Positions 36,208-46,170 of a stretch of DNA of 64,000 nt are shown one piece after another (the stretch's first letter is position 1; every line of letters starts with the position of its first letter). Location of the stretch: positions 16,963 through 80,962 of the forward strand of contig NZ_SRPJ01000008.1 in assembly GCF_004785665.1 (NCBI RefSeq), in the 5' to 3' direction. The notes under the pieces were generated by a model. It searched no databases, was not told where the DNA came from, and saw only the letters and a list, made by a program, of their open reading frames with translations. The position numbers were made by a program, and so were the translations under genes. The DNA is from Staphylococcus pragensis. GTDB lineage: Bacteria; Bacillota; Bacilli; Staphylococcales; Staphylococcaceae.

Positions 36208-36246
36208 AAAAAAATCGCTCCCTCTCACATAGATGCAAGGGGAGCG
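36208..36246 (-). terminator. pyrG leader attenuator
   Basis: On the minus strand CGCTCCCCT and AGGGAGCG form a stem followed by seven T, about 40-75 bases into the pyrG transcript. The C/U-rich ascending arm can pair with the poly-G tract made at the 5' end when CTP is low, which would disrupt the terminator. Confidence 0.85.
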
Positions 36247-36282
36247 TATAAAATTTATACACGTGTCCTATTTAAAGGAGCC

Positions 36283-36318
36283 CGAATAAAATTTTAACAT
36301 CTTTTTAATAAAAGTCAA
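36283..36318 (-). promoter_or_regulatory. pyrG promoter with GGGC initiation site
   Basis: On the minus strand -35 TTGACT and -10 TAAAAT are 16 bases apart, and seven bases after the -10 comes GGGCTCC. This initial sequence is the one needed for CTP-dependent slippage at Gram-positive pyrG promoters. The promoter starts only 14 bases after the rpoE stop. Confidence 0.75.
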
Positions 36319-36331
36319 TCAAAACTAAAAT

Positions 36332-36868
36332 TTAGTCGTTGAAATCTTCTTCCTCTTCAAATGCTTCTTCCTCTTCTTCATCGAGGTCTTCATCATCGTC
36401 TTCTTCAATCACGATATCAGAGTCATTGATTTCATCTTCAACTTCTTCATCTTCTGGATCATTTAACGTTTCTTGATCATCCGTTTGAGCTGGAATATCA
36501 TCGTCATCATCCATTTCGTCATCGCCTAATAATTTAAGATTTTTATCTTCTTCATCGTCATCATCAAGGATGTCGAATTTTTGAATTGTTGGCGCGATTT
36601 TTTCTTCAATGTCATCTACTGAATACCAGTCACGAAGACCCCATTGATTTTCACCAACATTTAAGAAACGTCCGTCAGTATTTAAATCAGTGTAGAATTG
36701 TACTACACGATTTTCGATTTCTTCATATTCATAATCGCCTAAGTTTTTAAATTCATCAATGATATCATATAAGTTCATTGTTGAACCTTTGTCATGTAAC
36801 AAAGTATAAGCCATATCGATAAATGATTTTTCGTCAACCATTTCTTTAGTATAATCTTGAATTTTCAT
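36332..36868 (-). CDS. rpoE: RNA polymerase delta subunit
   Basis: A 178-residue Gram-positive accessory subunit of RNA polymerase. The N-terminal winged-helix domain (about 1-90) has [20 protein letters not shown] and [18 protein letters not shown]; the C-terminal half is almost entirely Asp and Glu. Delta increases polymerase recycling and sensitivity to initiating NTP, which makes its place directly upstream of NTP-sensitive pyrG notable. The coding strand is rich in GAA/GAT repeats. Confidence 0.97.
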   Translation of the reverse strand: MKIQDYTKEMVDEKSFIDMAYTLLHDKGSTMNLYDIIDEFKNLGDYEYEEIENRVVQFYTDLNTDGRFLNVGENQWGLRDWYSVDDIEEKIAPTIQKFDILDDDDEEDKNLKLLGDDEMDDDDDIPAQTDDQETLNDPEDEEVEDEINDSDIVIEEDDDEDLDEEEEEAFEEEEDFND

Positions 36869-36981
36869 TATAACTTAACTTCCTTTCGAAGGATTTTATA
36901 ATAACTCGTTAATTTTCATTAATTAATAGTAACAAAGATAAATTATAAATGACAACAAGTGATTTCGCAATTGCTATTATC

Positions 36982-37842
36982 TTAGTAATTAATATATTTT
37001 TCAAAAATCACTAAATCCTCACATTGATTCATTTCAACAAATCCACTATTAATACATAAAGATTTTAATTCATTATTTTCACCGAACAATGTGATGACAA
37101 TTGTCTTAATACCTTTAAAATGTTTACGTATATATGTAGGTAATTGACGCAGTGCACTCTCAGCTATTCCCTCTTTACGCTGATCTTTGTTAACTTCAAT
37201 TGCCGCAATATTCACTCGATCTTCATGTTGTTCAAGCGCAATGAATCCTGCTTTTTGGTTGTCTTTTAATAAATCTACAACTTTATAAGAAGCAATACTT
37301 GAATCTTTATTCTCAGCTAATCGTAGTGATGAGACATGCTTTGAATCTAAATCTAAGTAATATAACCTTTCTTTTCCGATAGGTCCTTCTTCTTTCGTAG
37401 CGGCAAGCATAAATCCTGCACGCTCATAAACATTCCACGCGCCTTTATTTTCAACATCTACCACTAAATATAAATGATTGAAATTTGGAAACAGTGCTTG
37501 GACATATTTAGGTAAGTACATCATCATTGTTGTGCCATAGCCATGTCCTTGGAACTTTTCATTAATTGATAATGAACGCACATAGACGACATTTTCCGGG
37601 GTATCATATCCTTCATGTTGATAATGTTGATGCAACACAAAGAACCCTACGACATCTCCCTCTTCATTTATTGCAATATTCGCAATTCTATTATCATCAT
37701 TTAACGCTTCTTCCAATACTGTTTTAGGTAATGATGAATAAATTTGTTGACGTTCGCTCAATTCAAAATTCATAACATCTTGGCGATATTTCTCTTCAAA
37801 TTCTTGAATTTCAATATTTTCAAACTTCTTTTTAATAGTCAT
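36982..37842 (-). CDS. Protein with two GNAT acetyltransferase domains
   Basis: A 286-residue protein with two GNAT-like halves. The first (about 1-165) has the acetyl-CoA loop in LSINEKFQGHGYGTTMMMYL and NKGAWNVYERAGF. The second (about 175-286) has IEVNKDQRKEGIAESALRQL and ELKSLCINSGFVEM. The substrate is unknown. It lies between rpoE and coaW, transcribed divergently from coaW. Ordinary base composition. Confidence 0.82.
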   Translation of the reverse strand: MTIKKKFENIEIQEFEEKYRQDVMNFELSERQQIYSSLPKTVLEEALNDDNRIANIAINEEGDVVGFFVLHQHYQHEGYDTPENVVYVRSLSINEKFQGHGYGTTMMMYLPKYVQALFPNFNHLYLVVDVENKGAWNVYERAGFMLAATKEEGPIGKERLYYLDLDSKHVSSLRLAENKDSSIASYKVVDLLKDNQKAGFIALEQHEDRVNIAAIEVNKDQRKEGIAESALRQLPTYIRKHFKGIKTIVITLFGENNELKSLCINSGFVEMNQCEDLVIFEKYINY

Positions 37843-38030
37843 GTTTTCTCCCCTAAATCTTCCAATTAAGTTACATATTATTATAGATGTTTTCCTTAGT
37901 TATTCCAATTTTTATCATATTCTATTTAGATATAACTTTTTGAACTATTATTTTTTTAAAATTAAGCTATTGTAATTCGGCAAATTTCATTTACTATTAG
38001 TATGACATATAAAATCACGAGGTGAATAAA

Positions 38031-38834
38031 ATGAAAGTAGGTATTGATGCAGGAGGTACGTTAATAAAAATCGTTCAAGAACAAGATAATGAACGTACTT
38101 ACCATACTGAACTTACTACTGATATACATAAAGTTATCACATGGTTAAATAATGAAACGTTTGAAGCAATTAGTTTAACTGGCGGAAACGCAGGCGTGAT
38201 TGCTGAAAATTTAAATACTTCCTCTAATACTTTTGTGGAATTTGACGCTTCATCTAAAGGCCTTGGCATATTACTTAAAGAACAAGGTCACGATATTACA
38301 GAATATATCTTCGCGAATGTTGGTACGGGAACCTCTTTACACTATTTTGATGGTCAACAGCAACAACGTGTTGGTGGTATTGGTACTGGCGGAGGTATGA
38401 TTCAAGGTTTAGGCTATCTTTTAACTCAAATTTCAGATTATGAGCAGTTAACAAATCTTGCTCAAGCTGGTGATCGAGATACGATAGATCTTAAAGTTAA
38501 ACATATTTATAAAGACACTGAACCTCCTATTTCTGGAGAGCTTACAGCAGCTAACTTTGGTAACGTACTTCATAATATGGATGTAGATTTCACTGCGTCT
38601 AATAAATTAGCATCAGTTGTCGGCGTAGTAGGAGAAGTTATTACAACAATGGCGATTACAGTAGCACGTGAATATAAAACTGAGAACGTAGTTTACATTG
38701 GTTCATCGTTCAATAACAATTCTTTATTACGTGAAGTGATTGAAGATTACACTGTTTTAAGAGGATGCAAACCTTTTTATATTGAGCATGGCGCATTTTC
38801 AGGTGCATTAGGGGCATTATATTTAGGAGAATAA
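38031..38834 (+). CDS. coaW: Type II pantothenate kinase
   Basis: A 267-residue actin-fold kinase that phosphorylates pantothenate in the first step of CoA synthesis. The phosphate loop is [14 protein letters not shown]; further motifs are [24 protein letters not shown] and [14 protein letters not shown]. Staphylococci use this type II enzyme, which is not inhibited by CoA, in place of CoaA. The ATG with GAGGTG nine bases before it is used; a GTG three codons earlier overlaps that site. Confidence 0.95.
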   Translation: MKVGIDAGGTLIKIVQEQDNERTYHTELTTDIHKVITWLNNETFEAISLTGGNAGVIAENLNTSSNTFVEFDASSKGLGILLKEQGHDITEYIFANVGTGTSLHYFDGQQQQRVGGIGTGGGMIQGLGYLLTQISDYEQLTNLAQAGDRDTIDLKVKHIYKDTEPPISGELTAANFGNVLHNMDVDFTASNKLASVVGVVGEVITTMAITVAREYKTENVVYIGSSFNNNSLLREVIEDYTVLRGCKPFYIEHGAFSGALGALYLGE

Positions 38835-38837
38835 ATA

Positions 38838-38880
38838 TAAAACGTTCTAGAAAAGAAATTTTTTCTAGAACGTTTTTATT
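38838..38880. terminator. Terminator between coaW and the ATP-grasp gene
   Basis: AACGTTCTAGAAAA pairs with its exact complement, and T runs follow on both strands. Confidence 0.9.
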
Positions 38881-38904
38881 ATAAATCTGCAAGTTCGAAT
38901 ATTC

Positions 38905-40104
38905 TTATAATTCTGATTGCTCAAGTTCTGCTATAAATGCTTTTTCTAATTCTTCCACTTCTTCCTTTGAATCACCATGCCAAATACAACCAAAACGTGA
39001 TTTTACTTTATCTATAGTGAACCATTCTCCATCGTAATAAGATAATGGATAAAGCACACCTTTTTTCACATATTTAAGAATGACATTAAAGAAGTGTTCA
39101 TTATCTCCTCGAGAGAAATAACTATAAAACTTCTGATAATTAGGGTTTAACTCATGTTGTAGTAAGAGCATGCTTGTAGAACCATTTTGTCTAAAATTCA
39201 AGTCGATAGCAAAGACATCGCCACTTTTATCTAATAATAAATCAAACCCTGCTACACCAAAGAACCCTAGTTCTACACCTTTTTCCATAATCTCCCGACC
39301 AGCATCAATCACATTTTGGGGTACATCATGAACATTTTCATTCCCTGCATAAAAACCATATTCATTTGTAATTTGATGTGCTGTACCAAGATATTTAATC
39401 CCTAATTCTTTTGAATAAGCAAATTGCACACAGTAATTTTTAACCGCTTCAATTTTTTGTTCAATAATTAAATTATCCGTTGCATCAGTCGCATCAAAAA
39501 TGCGTTTTGTTGCTTTTTCTAAATCCTCTTCGTTATAACAAATCATTACGCCATATCCACCAGCAGTCGGTAACTCATCACCTGGTTTAATAACAAACGG
39601 AAATGACCAATCTTTGATACGTGCTTTAAAATCGTTAATAGCTACAATTTCACGATCTGGTAAATATTTATTGTTTGTCCATTCTGATATACGCGCTTTG
39701 TTATTTAATGCGATAAATACCTCTTTATTCACAGCATACTTCTCTTCATCAATCACATCATCACTATGAACATATTGGAAATAAATCTTTTTATCTTTAT
39801 CTTCAGCAATTTCATTTAATAAATGTTCATAAGTTTCATGATTATGAAACTTATAAATATGTTTAGGAATAGATTTCCCAATAAGATCAAACAATTGTTG
39901 TAATTTATCCGTAACACTTGCTTCATGAACAATCATCGGCATCTTATTCGCAATAATCATTTCTCTTCCCGTTAAAAAATTAGATTGATGTTCTTCAGGC
40001 TTAAGCCACGGATTTGCTATATATGAAGGTCTTGAATTATACACAATTTTTTCATCATATAAATCACTTAACGTCAACATAGGTCTTTTAGTGTTCTCTG
40101 TCAT
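38905..40104 (-). CDS. ATP-grasp domain protein of unknown substrate
   Basis: A 399-residue protein with an ATP-grasp fold. The N-terminal part (to about 170) is of unknown type and carries GKSIPKHIYKFHNHETYEH. The ATP-binding part has FPFVIKPGDELPTAGGYGVM (lysine plus flexible loop) and NLIIEQKIEAVKNYCVQFAY; the Mg-binding end is FAIDLNFRQNGSTSM. Such enzymes join a carboxylate to an amine via acyl phosphate, so a peptide or amide ligase is plausible. It overlaps the upstream M20 peptidase gene by one base, so the two belong together. No closer family was recognised. Confidence 0.8.
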   Translation of the reverse strand: MTENTKRPMLTLSDLYDEKIVYNSRPSYIANPWLKPEEHQSNFLTGREMIIANKMPMIVHEASVTDKLQQLFDLIGKSIPKHIYKFHNHETYEHLLNEIAEDKDKKIYFQYVHSDDVIDEEKYAVNKEVFIALNNKARISEWTNNKYLPDREIVAINDFKARIKDWSFPFVIKPGDELPTAGGYGVMICYNEEDLEKATKRIFDATDATDNLIIEQKIEAVKNYCVQFAYSKELGIKYLGTAHQITNEYGFYAGNENVHDVPQNVIDAGREIMEKGVELGFFGVAGFDLLLDKSGDVFAIDLNFRQNGSTSMLLLQHELNPNYQKFYSYFSRGDNEHFFNVILKYVKKGVLYPLSYYDGEWFTIDKVKSRFGCIWHGDSKEEVEELEKAFIAELEQSEL

Positions 40105-41288
40105 TATTTGATTTGCCCCTTTATATGAGAGTGCTGCTGAACAACATCATCAAACAATCCCTTATTTTCAATTAATTCTAAGCCCATTAAAGCTATTATT
40201 TTAGCACCTCTAATTAATGCTTGATCACCATGAACACTTGCAGCTGCTTCTCTAAATCGATGCGTGTGACCAACTAAATTTCTAGACCCAATCTTCACGT
40301 GAGGGTGAATCGTAGGTACTATATGACTGACATTACCCGTATCTGTAGAACCGAAACCAAAATCATCATGACTTACATCTTCGCCTACTTCATTCGCATA
40401 TTTTTCGAAAAGTTGATCGAGTTTAGGCGTCTTAATAAACTCATTCACACCATTTTGTATAGGTCCAAATTCATAATCACATCCTGTTTGAATCGCAGCA
40501 CCTCTAGCAATTTGATTGACTTTTTCAGTTAACACATCTAACTCTTTACGCGTTCTCGCACGTGTATAGAATCGTGCATGTGTAAAGTCAGGTATAATAT
40601 TTGCCGCTTTACCTCCATCAAGAATGACACCATGCACACGTTGACCTTTCTTAATGTGTTGTCTCAGTTGCGCAACACCATTAAAGTAAGAAATCATAGC
40701 ATCCAAAGCGTTCAATGCCTCGTCTGCATTTTCAGAAGCATGTGCGCTCTTACCATAAAATTTAATATCTAATACATCAACGGCTAATGTATTAATAGTT
40801 GGATATGTTTCATTACCAGGATGAATCATTAACGCTATGTCTATATCATTAATAACGCCTGCTTTCACATAGGAAGCTTTAGCACTACCATTCTCGCCAC
40901 CTTCTTCAGCTGGACACCCTAGAACAACCACTTTACCTCCAACATTGTCGACAACTTGTTTCAACGCTGAACCTGCTAATACGCTTGATGTACCTATAAT
41001 ATTATGACCACATGCGTGACCTAATCCAGGTAACGCGTCATATTCAGCTAAATAACCAATTGTTGGTCCCTCTTTCTCCGAATCATAAGTAGCAATAAAA
41101 CCTGTAGCATGCCCAGCGATATCCGTCTCTATGTCAAATCCATTTTCTTTTAATTTATCAATCAATGTTCTTGAGGCAAATATTTCCTCATTACCTAATT
41201 CAGGGCGTTCATGGATTCGATGACTAATTTCAACATAATCATATTTTTTATTCTCTATATAATCTAAAATTTCTTGTTTATTACTCAT
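40104..41288 (-). CDS. hmrA: M20 family metallo-amidohydrolase (HmrA-like)
   Basis: A 394-residue M20D amidohydrolase/aminoacylase. Metal and catalytic motifs are YLAEYDALPGLGHACGHNII, PAEEGGENGSAKASYV with the Glu-Glu pair, and HPHVKIGSRNLVGHTHRFRE near the end; KFYGKSAHASENADEALNAL is the dimerisation-domain start. The ATG giving MSNKQEIL is used: GGGAG lies 12 bases upstream, and S. aureus HmrA starts there. HmrA was named for an effect on methicillin resistance; it cleaves peptides or N-acyl amino acids. It is followed by the ATP-grasp gene. Confidence 0.88.
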   Translation of the reverse strand: MSNKQEILDYIENKKYDYVEISHRIHERPELGNEEIFASRTLIDKLKENGFDIETDIAGHATGFIATYDSEKEGPTIGYLAEYDALPGLGHACGHNIIGTSSVLAGSALKQVVDNVGGKVVVLGCPAEEGGENGSAKASYVKAGVINDIDIALMIHPGNETYPTINTLAVDVLDIKFYGKSAHASENADEALNALDAMISYFNGVAQLRQHIKKGQRVHGVILDGGKAANIIPDFTHARFYTRARTRKELDVLTEKVNQIARGAAIQTGCDYEFGPIQNGVNEFIKTPKLDQLFEKYANEVGEDVSHDDFGFGSTDTGNVSHIVPTIHPHVKIGSRNLVGHTHRFREAAASVHGDQALIRGAKIIALMGLELIENKGLFDDVVQQHSHIKGQIK

Positions 41289-41486
41289 AAAATCATAACT
41301 CCCTTTTATAGCCGAAATTAACCTCATATTAAAAGCTATATTTAAGTATTGGTTTAATCGTATTCAAATGAATTATTACCTATTTTATCGGATTTAATAT
41401 CTATTGTCATTATATTTACAAAATTTTCTCACAATATTTTTTAAGGAAAATTTAAGCATTGGGAGTACGGGTTCAGTTAGCAAAAA

Positions 41487-41515
41487 TTGTAAATACTGGA
41501 CGCTCTTGTTACAAT
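41487..41515 (+). promoter_or_regulatory. Candidate promoter of luxS
   Basis: TTGTAA and TACAAT lie 17 bases apart, about 50 bases before the luxS ATG. Sequence match only. Confidence 0.5.
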
Positions 41516-41564
41516 CAATTTATTGATGAAACTAAAATGATTGTCTTATTTAGGAGGAACATAT

Positions 41565-42035
41565 ATGCCAAAAATGAACGTTGAAAGCTTTAACTTAGAT
41601 CACACTAAAGTCGTTGCACCATTTGTACGCTTAGCAGGTACAATGGAAGGTTTAAATGGTGATGTTATTAAAAAATATGATATCCGCTTCAAACAACCTA
41701 ATAAAGAACATATGGAAATGCCTGGTTTACATTCTTTAGAACATTTAATGGCTGAAAATATTAGAAATCACACTGATAAAGTCGTTGATTTAAGTCCAAT
41801 GGGTTGTCAAACAGGTTTCTACGTATCATTTATTAACCATGATGATTACGATGATGTTTTAAATATTATTGAAAAAACATTACACGATGTTTTAAAAGCT
41901 ACTGAAGTACCTGCTTGTAATGAAGTACAATGCGGATGGGCTGCAAGCCACTCATTAGAAGGTGCTAAAGAAATTGCTCAAGCATTCTTAGACAAACGTG
42001 ATCAGTGGAACGACGTATTCGGAGAAGGTAAATAA
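41565..42035 (+). CDS. luxS: S-ribosylhomocysteine lyase LuxS
   Basis: A 156-residue enzyme of the activated methyl cycle; it splits S-ribosylhomocysteine into homocysteine and DPD, the precursor of autoinducer 2. The metal site is complete: His56 and His60 in [11 protein letters not shown] with Glu59, and Cys123 in [10 protein letters not shown]; Cys81 lies in [12 protein letters not shown]. The ATG with AGGAGGA before it is used. It is a stand-alone gene with its own terminator. Confidence 0.97.
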   Translation: MPKMNVESFNLDHTKVVAPFVRLAGTMEGLNGDVIKKYDIRFKQPNKEHMEMPGLHSLEHLMAENIRNHTDKVVDLSPMGCQTGFYVSFINHDDYDDVLNIIEKTLHDVLKATEVPACNEVQCGWAASHSLEGAKEIAQAFLDKRDQWNDVFGEGK

Positions 42036-42051
42036 TTAAATTAATTAAAGA

Positions 42052-42092
42052 AAACACCGCTTCTTAATGATTAAAGAAGCGGTGATTTTTTA
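42052..42092 (+). terminator. Terminator after luxS
   Basis: CACCGCTTCTT pairs with AAGAAGCGGTG, followed by a T run. Confidence 0.92.
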
Positions 42093-42189
42093 GGTTTTGC
42101 ATACATTTTTAATTTAAAATTGCATAAAATTCTCATATTTTAGTAAGAACCTTATGCTAATGATTAATGAACTTAAGCGTTCACACACT

Positions 42190-42271
42190 TAATTAAGCAG
42201 TTCTAAAATGGATAATAGAGTATTTCTAAGTTGTGTATTAATAATGAGCCTAAGCGCTAAAGCACTTATGT
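42190..42271 (+). repeat. Possible degenerate copy of the repeat end
   Basis: GCAGTTCTAAAATGGATAA followed by TAGAGTATTTCTAAGTTG resembles the left arm of the neighbouring inverted repeat (GCGTTCTAAGATAGATAACG) with many changes. It occupies the gap after the luxS terminator; no ORF with a ribosome binding site is visible. Confidence 0.35.
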
Positions 42272-42409
42272 AAGGCGTTCTAAGATAGATAACGAAACGT
42301 AGTTGCGAAGACTCCTAGGGGAACAGTGCCAGTCGAAGACCGAGGCTGAGACGACACCCCAGGAACGCGTAGCAACTTAAGTGAGTGACTATCTATCTTA
42401 GAACGCCTT
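42272..42409. repeat. 138-bp element with perfect 20-bp inverted ends and a structured GC-rich core
   Basis: The outer arms (AAGGCGTTCTAAGATAGATA and its exact complement) enclose a GC-richer core. In the core GTTGCG pairs with CGCAGCAAC-type sequence and CCTAGGGG with ACACCCCAGG, around AGTCGAAGACCGAGGCTGAG. It lies between the converging genes luxS and a DoxX-like gene and codes for no evident protein. Similar core sequences recur in Firmicutes intergenic regions as I remember them. It could be a mobile palindromic unit or the template of a structured RNA. Confidence 0.75.
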
Positions 42410-42452
42410 TAAATGAGCATCCATTTATATTTATATGAATTTAAAGTTCTAC

Positions 42453-42803
42453 TTATAATTTTTTAATAAGCCCCATTAATACAAATTGGAATGGTAATCT
42501 TAAATATAATGCCCATGTAGGTACTTGTTTATCGCCTAAAGGCAATTTTTTACGTGCCATATAAATATTAGCAGGAAGAACTGATAATAAGAATAAGTTC
42601 ATACCTTTCTTCAACCAATCTGCTGGACGCTTAATTAATAACATAATGCCAAAGAAAATTTCAAAGACACCTGTGACTAACACTGCTGTTTTTTGTAATG
42701 GCAAATAGTCTGGCACGATATTTCTAAATTGACGTTCATTAGTAAAATGTAAAACGCCAGCCGTACCAAACGCTAAACCAAGTAAATATCGAAAGAATTT
42801 CAT
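42453..42803 (-). CDS. DoxX-like membrane protein
   Basis: A 116-residue protein with about four hydrophobic helices: FFRYLLGLAFGTAGVLHFTN, TAVLVTGVFEIFFGIMLLI, a third around LFLLSVLPANIYMA, and a C-terminal one around LPFQFVLMGLI. This fits DoxX-type membrane proteins, some of which form oxidoreductase complexes. Its ATG overlaps the deoB stop by one base, so it may be the last gene of the nucleoside operon. The function is unknown. Confidence 0.75.
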   Translation of the reverse strand: MKFFRYLLGLAFGTAGVLHFTNERQFRNIVPDYLPLQKTAVLVTGVFEIFFGIMLLIKRPADWLKKGMNLFLLSVLPANIYMARKKLPLGDKQVPTWALYLRLPFQFVLMGLIKKL

Positions 42804-43990
42804 TAACGTTCAACTCCCATTTCTTTCAAATAACTTTTACCGAATTCTGGTAATTCTACGTTGAAATTATCTGCGATAGTTGCCCCAATAGAACTAAATG
42901 TAGTATCACCTGATAATTCATGATATTCCTTAATTTTAGGGCTAAACATTAATACTGGAATATATTCACGCGTATGATCCGTACCATCAGCAATTGGATC
43001 ATTACCATGGTCAGCAGTAATGATGACTAAATCATCTTCTTGTAAGTTTTCAATTAATTCTGGTAAGCGTTCATCGAAATCTTTAATCGCTTGCGCATAC
43101 CCTTCTTTATCACGACGGTGACCATATAATGCATCAAAGTCAACTAAGTTTAAGAAACTAATACCATTGAAGTCTTTCTTAACTACTTCAATCAGTTGGT
43201 CCATGCCGTCCATATTATTTTTTGTACGTATCGCTTCAGTAACACCTTCACCATCATAAATGTCATTAATTTTACCAATTGCAATAACATCATAATCATT
43301 GTCTTTAAGACTATTCATAACTGTTTTACCAAATGGTTTTAATGCATAATCATGACGATTAGATGTACGCGTGAAGTTACCTGGTTCACCAATGTATGGG
43401 CGAGCAATGACACGTCCAATTAAATATTTAGGATCTTTCGTTAACTCACGAACCTTTTCGCAAATATCGTAAAGTTCTTCTAATGGAATAATATCTTCAT
43501 GCGCTGCAATTTGTAGCACAGGATCGGCGCTCGTGTAAACGATTAAATCGCCAGTCTTCATTTGATGTTCACCAAGTTCGTCAATAATTGCAGTACCTGA
43601 AGCAGGTTTATTTGCTACAACTTTGCGTCCAGTCATTGATTCAATTTCTTGAATTAATTCATCAGGGAAGCCATTAGGATATACTTTAAATGGTTGCATA
43701 ATGTTAAGCCCCATAATCTCCCAGTGACCTGTCATTGTATCTTTACCTACTGAAGCTTCACTTAATTTAGTATAGAACGCTCCTGATTGTTCTACTTTAT
43801 TTACAACGGGTAGATCATCAATATTACCTAAACCTAAACGCTGTAAATTAGGCAACTCTTGATTGAAACCTTCTAGTGTATGTTTAAGTGTATGTGATCC
43901 TTCATCGTTAAATGCTGCAGCATCAGGTCCTTCACCTATACCTACTGAGTCCATAACTATTAAGTGTACTCGTTTAAAAGGTGTCGTCAT
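42803..43990 (-). CDS. deoB: Phosphopentomutase
   Basis: A 395-residue alkaline-phosphatase-like mutase that interconverts (deoxy)ribose 1-phosphate and 5-phosphate. Metal-binding segments are [20 protein letters not shown] at the N-terminus, [13 protein letters not shown], and [20 protein letters not shown] near the C-terminus. It follows the phosphorylase gene pdp after a 12-base gap and provides the sugar phosphate that DeoC cleaves. Confidence 0.97.
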   Translation of the reverse strand: MTTPFKRVHLIVMDSVGIGEGPDAAAFNDEGSHTLKHTLEGFNQELPNLQRLGLGNIDDLPVVNKVEQSGAFYTKLSEASVGKDTMTGHWEIMGLNIMQPFKVYPNGFPDELIQEIESMTGRKVVANKPASGTAIIDELGEHQMKTGDLIVYTSADPVLQIAAHEDIIPLEELYDICEKVRELTKDPKYLIGRVIARPYIGEPGNFTRTSNRHDYALKPFGKTVMNSLKDNDYDVIAIGKINDIYDGEGVTEAIRTKNNMDGMDQLIEVVKKDFNGISFLNLVDFDALYGHRRDKEGYAQAIKDFDERLPELIENLQEDDLVIITADHGNDPIADGTDHTREYIPVLMFSPKIKEYHELSGDTTFSSIGATIADNFNVELPEFGKSYLKEMGVER

Positions 43991-44002
43991 AATGAAACAC
44001 TC

Positions 44003-45304
44003 CTACTCTGTAATAATTTTATGAATTAAATTTGGTGCAGTCGCTTGGTCTTTAATTGTAATGCTTTCATCAAGTTTAGCAATCACGTCATCAATATTTT
44101 CTTGATTACTATGAATCGTTAATAATGAGTCACCTTTATTGACACTGTCGCCTACTTTTTTATTTAATACAATACCTACACTTAAGTCGATATCGTCTTC
44201 TTTAGTCTGTCTACCAGCACCTAACATCATTGATGCTACACCAATTTCATTAGCAATTAATTCTGCCACTACACCGCTCGTTTTTGCTTTATAATCAATA
44301 TGATATGTCGCAGTTGGTAACTTTTCAGGCGCATCTACTACTGATGCATTGCCACCTTGATTCTCTAAAAATGTCTTAAATTTAGCTAATGCCGAACCAT
44401 CTTTAATTGCATCCAATAATAGTTGACGTGCTTGTTCAAGCGAGTCAGCTTTACCCGCAAGTACTACCATTTGTGAACCTAAAGTTAATACTAATTCAGT
44501 TAAGTCTTCAGGACCTTCGCCTTTTAGTGTATCAATGGCTTCTTTTAATTCTAAAGCGTTACCAATTGCACGACCTAAAGGTTGGCTCATATCTGAAATA
44601 ATTGCCATTGTATTTCTACCAACATTATTACCGATACTTACCATAGCATGTGCTAAATTCTCAGCATCAGCAATTGTCTTCATAAATGCACCATTACCCG
44701 TTTTAACGTCTAATACAATAGCGTCAGCACCTGCAGCAATCTTTTTACTCATAATAGAAGAAGCGATTAATGGAATAGAATTTACTGTACCAGTGACATC
44801 TCTTAAAGCATATAATTTTTTATCTGCTGGAGTTAAGTTACCAGATTGTCCGATAACAGCAACTTGATTATCATTTACGAGTTTAATAAATTCCTCTTCT
44901 GAAATTTCTACGTGGAAACCTTCAATCGATTCAAGTTTATCTATCGTACCACCCGTATGACCTAAGCCACGTCCACTCATTTTAGCAACTGGCACGCCTA
45001 CTGCTGCAACTAACGGTGCTAGTACGAGTGTTGTGGTATCACCAACACCGCCTGTTGAATGTTTATCTACTTTCACACCATTAATTTGAGATAAATCTAT
45101 AACGTCTCCTGAATTAACCATCGCCATTGTTAAAGCTGCACGTTCTTCATCATCCATATCTTGGAAGTAAATTGCCATCGCTAGACTTGAGGCTTGATAG
45201 TCTGGAATATCCCCTTTAGTATATCCCTCTACGAAGAATTCAATTTCTTCTTTTGTTAAAGCTTTCCCATCACGTTTTTTCTCAATGATATCTACCATTC
45301 TCAT
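44003..45304 (-). CDS. pdp: Pyrimidine-nucleoside phosphorylase
   Basis: A 433-residue enzyme that phosphorolyses uridine, thymidine and deoxyuridine to base plus sugar 1-phosphate. The phosphate loop is [19 protein letters not shown], and the family signature is [18 protein letters not shown]. The C-terminal part supplies the lid domain ([15 protein letters not shown]). It is placed between deoC and deoB. Together they take pyrimidine nucleosides to acetaldehyde and glyceraldehyde 3-phosphate. Confidence 0.96.
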   Translation of the reverse strand: MRMVDIIEKKRDGKALTKEEIEFFVEGYTKGDIPDYQASSLAMAIYFQDMDDEERAALTMAMVNSGDVIDLSQINGVKVDKHSTGGVGDTTTLVLAPLVAAVGVPVAKMSGRGLGHTGGTIDKLESIEGFHVEISEEEFIKLVNDNQVAVIGQSGNLTPADKKLYALRDVTGTVNSIPLIASSIMSKKIAAGADAIVLDVKTGNGAFMKTIADAENLAHAMVSIGNNVGRNTMAIISDMSQPLGRAIGNALELKEAIDTLKGEGPEDLTELVLTLGSQMVVLAGKADSLEQARQLLLDAIKDGSALAKFKTFLENQGGNASVVDAPEKLPTATYHIDYKAKTSGVVAELIANEIGVASMMLGAGRQTKEDDIDLSVGIVLNKKVGDSVNKGDSLLTIHSNQENIDDVIAKLDESITIKDQATAPNLIHKIITE

Positions 45305-45362
45305 CGTTCTGAACCCCTTTCTATAATGTTGTTTACTCTAATTGCTGTCTTTTTCCTGAAAA

Positions 45363-46025
45363 TTAATAATCAGAATCAGATTCTAAACCTTTGATAATTT
45401 GTACACCTGCACTAGCACCAATACGTGTAGCACCAGCATCAATCATCTTATTGAAATCTTCAAGGTTACGTACACCGCCAGAAGCTTTCACTTCTAAATC
45501 ATCACCCACTGTATCTTTCATCAATTTCACATCTTCAGGTGTAGCACCGCCTCCAGCGAAACCTGTTGATGTTTTAACAAAGTGAGCGCCTGCTTCTTTA
45601 GCTAATTCAGAAGCTTTTACTTTCTCTTCATCCGTTAATAAAACTGTTTCGATAATGACTTTAACTGTTTTACCACTAGCAGCGTTAACAACTTCTTGAA
45701 TATCTTTTTTAACATCATCGTAACGTTTATCTTTAAGCGCGCCTACATTGATAACCATGTCAATTTCTGATGCACCGTTATCAATAGCATTCTTAGTTTC
45801 GAACACTTTAGTTTCTGTAGTTGTAGCACCTAAAGGGAAACCAATCACTGTACAAACTAATACATCAGAACCGTTTAATTGTTCAGCTGAGTATTTAACA
45901 TGTGTTGGGTTAACACAAATTGATTTAAAACCATATTCCTTAGCTTCTTTAATGATGTTATCAATTTGTTCACGTGTAGACTCAGGCTTTAATAATGTGT
46001 GATCGATATATTTTGCGTAATTCAT
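45363..46025 (-). CDS. deoC: Deoxyribose-phosphate aldolase
   Basis: A 220-residue class I aldolase that cleaves deoxyribose 5-phosphate. The Schiff-base lysine lies in [20 protein letters not shown], with the second lysine in [13 protein letters not shown]. The N-terminal [20 protein letters not shown] is typical. It is divergent from deoD with 145 bases between the two starts, where shared regulation is likely, though no clear operator was read. Confidence 0.97.
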   Translation of the reverse strand: MNYAKYIDHTLLKPESTREQIDNIIKEAKEYGFKSICVNPTHVKYSAEQLNGSDVLVCTVIGFPLGATTTETKVFETKNAIDNGASEIDMVINVGALKDKRYDDVKKDIQEVVNAASGKTVKVIIETVLLTDEEKVKASELAKEAGAHFVKTSTGFAGGGATPEDVKLMKDTVGDDLEVKASGGVRNLEDFNKMIDAGATRIGASAGVQIIKGLESDSDY

Positions 46026-46170
46026 AATTTAGTCCTCCAATATGTTGTTAATAGTTATCTTTGTGCCTATTTTTCAAAATAGCCCTTCACTTATATAGTA
46101 CAAAAATTCGCAAAAAAGTTAAACAAATGTTATCTTAATCTTAACTATGGATATTAAGGAGAAGATAGGA

